A stretch of DNA of 25,542 nucleotides from Halobacteriales archaeon SW_9_67_24 (GTDB lineage: Archaea; Halobacteriota; Halobacteria; Halobacteriales; Halococcaceae). The notes beneath the pieces were generated by a model. It saw only the letters and a program-made list of their open reading frames with translations, searched no databases and was not told the DNA's origin. Position numbers and translations under genes: made by a program. Below, in pieces: positions 22,846 through 25,542 of this stretch. The stretch is taken from contig PXSV01000118.1 in NCBI GenBank assembly GCA_003022685.1, positions 13,384 through 38,925 of the forward strand, in the 5' to 3' direction. Position 1 is the first letter of the stretch, and each line of letters starts with the position of its first letter.

Positions 22846-23640
22846 CTACCGCCTGCTATCGGGCTGCGGGTCGACGTGGGGTTTCGCCATGAGCGCGTCG
22901 CGCGGCTGCTCGTCGAGCCACCCAAGTAGCTGAATGAGTTGGTCGGTCGCGGCCTCGAACAGCCGCTCGCCCTTCTCCGCCGTCGCGTCTGTCTGATCGC
23001 CCAGCACGCCGTTCTCGGTGCTGTCGATCGAATCGTAGAACGTGCGCGCGCCATTGACAATCACGTCGGCCTCGTCGAGATCGGCGACCCCGTCGTTGCG
23101 GGCGCGTTCGAACTGGTCTTCATGAACGAGGTCGGGGGCGATATGCTGGATCATCGCGGTCTCTTTGGGCCCGCCATGCGGCCCGTTTTTCTCGAACAGA
23201 TCGTCGACGAGATCGGGGATCGAGTCGTTCCACATCCATTCGATGGCGTAGGTAGTGTCGTCGTCGCGGAGCCGCCGGCCGACCTCCCGGAGGTGGACGG
23301 TGTTGCCGCCGTGGGCGTTGACGAACACTAGCCTGTCGAACCCGTGATACGAGAGGCTCCGCGCGAGGCTTTCCATGTAGTCCCGGAAGGCGGGTGCGTC
23401 GACCCACATCGTGCCGTGAAACTGCCGGTGGTGGGGACTTACCCCGACGTTCACGGTGGGCGTACAGAGAACGTCCGCCCGATCGGTGGCCTCGCGGGCG
23501 AGATGCTCGGCAATCAGGTGGTCGGTGGCGAGCGGGAGGTGGGGACCGTGCTGTTCGGTCGACCCCAGTGGAACGACCGCGAGCGACTCGCTCGCGACGT
23601 GCTCGTCGAGTTCCGGCCACGTCCGATCCGCGAGGTACAT
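22846..23640 (-). CDS. Creatininase-family amidohydrolase
   Basis: A 264-residue protein from ATG 23640 (MYLADRTWPELDEHVASESL). The metal-site motif is GSTEQHGPHLPLATD (Glu, His and Asp ligands), followed by FHGTMWVDAPAFRDY, VFVNAHGGNT and HGGPKETAMIQHIAPDLV, all characteristic of creatininases. Family members hydrolyse cyclic or linear amides, including the ArfB formamide hydrolase of archaeal riboflavin/F420 synthesis and mycofactocin peptidases, so the substrate is open. The gene is intact and divergent from the class V aminotransferase (95 bp apart). Confidence 0.88.
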   Translation of the reverse strand: MYLADRTWPELDEHVASESLAVVPLGSTEQHGPHLPLATDHLIAEHLAREATDRADVLCTPTVNVGVSPHHRQFHGTMWVDAPAFRDYMESLARSLSYHGFDRLVFVNAHGGNTVHLREVGRRLRDDDTTYAIEWMWNDSIPDLVDDLFEKNGPHGGPKETAMIQHIAPDLVHEDQFERARNDGVADLDEADVIVNGARTFYDSIDSTENGVLGDQTDATAEKGERLFEAATDQLIQLLGWLDEQPRDALMAKPHVDPQPDSRR

Positions 23641-23735
23641 ATCGCCACGTCGAGCGGAGGTCGGATAACGGTGTCTCCCGCATACCGACTTCTCACGGGG
23701 AAACGTTTCAACCCCTCCGGGCCGATTTTGTGGGC

Positions 23736-24842
23736 ATGGACCCGCTCGATCTCCGCGAGGCGATCCCGGCGCTCGACGAGATCACGTACCTCAACACGGG
23801 TGCCGCGAGCCCCGCCCCGCGCCCCGTCGTCGAGGCCGTCACCGACTGTGTCGAACACCACCAGTACGTCGCGCCCGCAGCGGAGGGGATGTATCCCGCG
23901 CTCTTTGCGGCGTTCGACGACGCCCGGGAAACGGTCGCCGAGTTCCTCGGGGCCGACCCGGACGAGATCGCGCTGACCCGGAGCACCGCCGACGGGATCA
24001 ACCGGATCGCGACCGCGCTGCCCTGGCAAGCCGGCGACGTGGTCGTCCGCACCGACTGTGAGCATCCCGCCGGCATCCTGCCGTGGGAGCGCCTCGCCGA
24101 CCGCCACGGCGTCGAGACGCGCGTGGTCGAGACCATACGCGGACGACTCGATCGTGACGGCCTCGCGAGTGCCCTCGACGGCGCGGACCTGCTCTGCCTC
24201 AGCTCGATTACGTGGAACTACGGTACTCGGTTGCCGATCGCGGAGATCGTCGAAATGGCCCACGATGCGGGCGCGCGCGTTCTGGTCGACGCGGTCCAGT
24301 CGCCTGGCCAGACCACAGTCGACCTCGACGCATGGGGCGCGGACTTCGTCGTCGGGGCCGGCCACAAATGGCTGCTCGGACCCTGGGGTGCGGGCTTTCT
24401 CTACGTCGCCGACGACGCCACCGCGGCGCTCGAACCCCAGCGCGTCGGCTACCGGAGCGTTGCGGACCCGAACGATTTGGAGAAAGGGTTCGCCGCGGGC
24501 GCGCGCCGACTCGAAGTCGGTACCGCCTCGCCCACCCCACACGCGGGTCTCATGGCGGCGATCGAGTGTCTCGATTCAATCGGGTTCAATACGATCGAGG
24601 GCCGGATCGAGCGCCTCACCGACCGACTCAAGCGGAGTCTCGACGACGATGCACTCTTGAGCCCGCGCGAGTACGAATCGGGTCTCGTGACCGTCGACGT
24701 CGATGATCCCGACGCCACCGTCGAACGGCTCGCGGCTGAGGACATCCGGGTCCGATCGATTCCGTCGCCCGAGGCGATCCGGGTCTCCGTCCACGCGTTC
24801 AACACGGCCGAGGACGTCGATCGGCTGCTCTCGGCGCTCTGA
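23736..24842 (+). CDS. Class V aminotransferase (cysteine desulfurase/isopenicillin epimerase-like)
   Basis: A 368-residue PLP enzyme of fold type I from ATG 23736 (MDPLDLREAIPALDEITYLN). Motifs include TYLNTGAASPAPRPVVEA, ALTRSTADGINRIATAL, LVDAVQSPGQT (Asp contacting the PLP ring) and GAGHKWLLGPWGAGFLYV with PLP Lys211. The active-site Cys loop of true cysteine desulfurases is not evident, so an epimerase or lyase-like role is possible. An upstream in-frame extension to 23394 is antisense to the creatininase gene and was rejected. GAAACGTTTC, a perfect 10-bp palindrome, lies about 30 bp before the start. Confidence 0.9.
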   Translation: MDPLDLREAIPALDEITYLNTGAASPAPRPVVEAVTDCVEHHQYVAPAAEGMYPALFAAFDDARETVAEFLGADPDEIALTRSTADGINRIATALPWQAGDVVVRTDCEHPAGILPWERLADRHGVETRVVETIRGRLDRDGLASALDGADLLCLSSITWNYGTRLPIAEIVEMAHDAGARVLVDAVQSPGQTTVDLDAWGADFVVGAGHKWLLGPWGAGFLYVADDATAALEPQRVGYRSVADPNDLEKGFAAGARRLEVGTASPTPHAGLMAAIECLDSIGFNTIEGRIERLTDRLKRSLDDDALLSPREYESGLVTVDVDDPDATVERLAAEDIRVRSIPSPEAIRVSVHAFNTAEDVDRLLSAL

Positions 24843-24927
24843 TCCGGTCGAAGCACGGGGCGACGATCGACGCGCGCCACGCGGCCGTGACGGTAACGCT
24901 AAACGTTTCCGCTGGCACGGGTCGCCT

Positions 24928-25047
24928 ATGGATCTCCCGTCGCCGACGTCGGTCGATGGTATGTATCAGTACATGATCGGTCTGCTGTTGGTGCTCGTCG
25001 TCGTGTTCGGGCTGTTCTTTGGGGCGGCATACATCGGTCTCTTGTGA
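24928..25047 (+). CDS. 39-residue single-helix membrane peptide
   Basis: From ATG 24928 this tiny frame reads MDLPSPTSVDGMYQYMIGLL and ends in VFGLFFGAAYIGLL. Residues about 13-38 form one strongly hydrophobic helix. AAACGTTTCC, close to the element upstream of the preceding aminotransferase, lies about 25 bp before the start. The codon pattern and clear topology support a real gene, but no family was recognised. Confidence 0.55.
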   Translation: MDLPSPTSVDGMYQYMIGLLLVLVVVFGLFFGAAYIGLL

Positions 25048-25260
25048 TTTGGGCCGACCTCGGCGAACGATCAGCGACTGGTGGGGAGCGTTGAGAAGTC
25101 CGTAAAAACACGGCGCAGCGAAGCTGCTCCCTCCTTTCCCTCGCTTCGCTCGACAGACCGCCGGACCGGCGAAGCCGCTCCGAGTTCTCGTTCACTTTGT
25201 CTGCTCACGGTGGCGAAGCCACCGTTCGCATGGTCCGCGGGATCGAAGGTCCCGCGCTGT
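25048..25260. repeat. Palindrome-rich intergenic stretch
   Basis: No gene is seen from 25048 to the window end. This part contains ACGGTGGC-GAA-GCCACCGT (25207-25225, 8-bp stem, three-base loop) and CGCGGGA/TCCCGCG (25236-25256). Around them is an enrichment of CGCTTCGCTCG-like words that resemble the palindromes at 20646-20879. Confidence 0.7.
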
Positions 25261-25276
25261 TCACGAGAACGACAGG

Positions 25277-25352
25277 ACGGGGATTTGTGCAGGGAGGTCG
25301 CGCACAACGAGCGACAGCGAGTGAACACGTCCGACTGTATTCAAATCCCCGT
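25277..25352. repeat. GGGATTTG-bounded inverted element, unit A
   Basis: ACGGGGATTTG (25277-25287) and CAAATCCCCGT (25342-25352) are perfect 11-bp inverted ends around a 54-bp interior. The total unit is 76 bp. It shares its end sequence with unit B at 25455-25534. Confidence 0.75.
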
Positions 25353-25454
25353 TGTAGTCGCTTCGCTCATCACGTTCGTTTTCCGTGACTTCGCTCCACT
25401 CGTCGCGACGTTTCACTCGCTTCGCTCGTGAAACCCTCACAGAAGCGCCGGGAC

Positions 25455-25534
25455 GGGATTTGAACCACGCCGAGACATTCCTGCCCGCTCCCTGCGGTCG
25501 CTGCGCGGGCTGTGACTCGTCTACTTCAAATCCC
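25455..25534. repeat. GGGATTTGAA-bounded inverted element, unit B
   Basis: GGGATTTGAA (25455-25464) and TTCAAATCCC (25525-25534) are perfect 10-bp inverted ends of an 80-bp unit. On the minus strand each end resembles the T-loop and 3' stem of a tRNA (GGTTCAAATCCC, then GTCCCGGC), but no tRNA can be folded around it. Confidence 0.7.
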
Positions 25535-25542
25535 TGCGTTAG

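Noticed and set aside
25447..25542. tRNA gene at the right edge, minus strand
   Set aside because: A T-loop-like GGTTCAAATCCC is present, but the T stem does not pair and no anticodon or D arm can be formed.

Overview
The window looks like a chromosomal segment of a haloarchaeon (class Halobacteria). The sequence is very GC-rich and the proteins are strongly acidic. It carries archaeal signature genes (GatE, a Fap7/AK6-type adenylate kinase, a CDP-alcohol phosphatidyltransferase) and several small haloarchaeal-type membrane proteins. A Halococcus-like organism is possible, but the sequence alone does not settle the genus.

Layout. 1-2298 (minus): a CO-dehydrogenase-type molybdenum hydroxylase operon, coxG-coxS-coxL, with coxL running off the left edge. 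2466-3519 (plus): a divergent, broken moeA for molybdenum insertion. 3679-7286: a winged-helix regulator, an Asp-nucleophile alpha/beta hydrolase with an amber stop, an acyl-CoA dehydrogenase whose middle has been replaced by foreign-looking sequence, and a zinc alcohol dehydrogenase with an internal deletion and frameshift. 7356-12096: a cytochrome P450, a small acidic protein, a PaaG-like enoyl-CoA hydratase/isomerase and a 3-hydroxyacyl-CoA dehydrogenase/enoyl-CoA hydratase fusion. Together with the dehydrogenases these suggest oxidative breakdown of an organic acid or ring compound through CoA thioesters. 12586-14544: gatE (tRNA-dependent Gln synthesis), carrying a palindromic in-frame insert. 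14735-17749: a large secreted zinc metalloprotease with three C-terminal repeats, followed by a decayed fragment of a second such gene. 18067-20154: a hisC-adk-CDP-alcohol phosphatidyltransferase operon. 20375-25047: small membrane proteins, an FAD oxidoreductase, a broken EamA transporter, a creatininase-family amidohydrolase and a class V aminotransferase. The intergenic stretches from 20633 rightwards are packed with short palindromes.

Two things stand out. First, many genes carry the same type of lesion, a clean internal loss of roughly 20-60 codons: moeA, acyl-CoA dehydrogenase, alcohol dehydrogenase, P450, hisC, adk and the EamA transporter. Their neighbours look intact. Second, a perfect 94-bp inverted repeat places the start of the alcohol dehydrogenase gene, reversed, inside the acyl-CoA dehydrogenase gene. 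These could reflect real genome decay by template switching and short deletions, or a sequencing/assembly problem. Inspection of raw reads would decide. Palindromes with three-base loops occur between genes and also, translated, inside gatE, which recalls the protein-coding palindromic elements known from Rickettsia.
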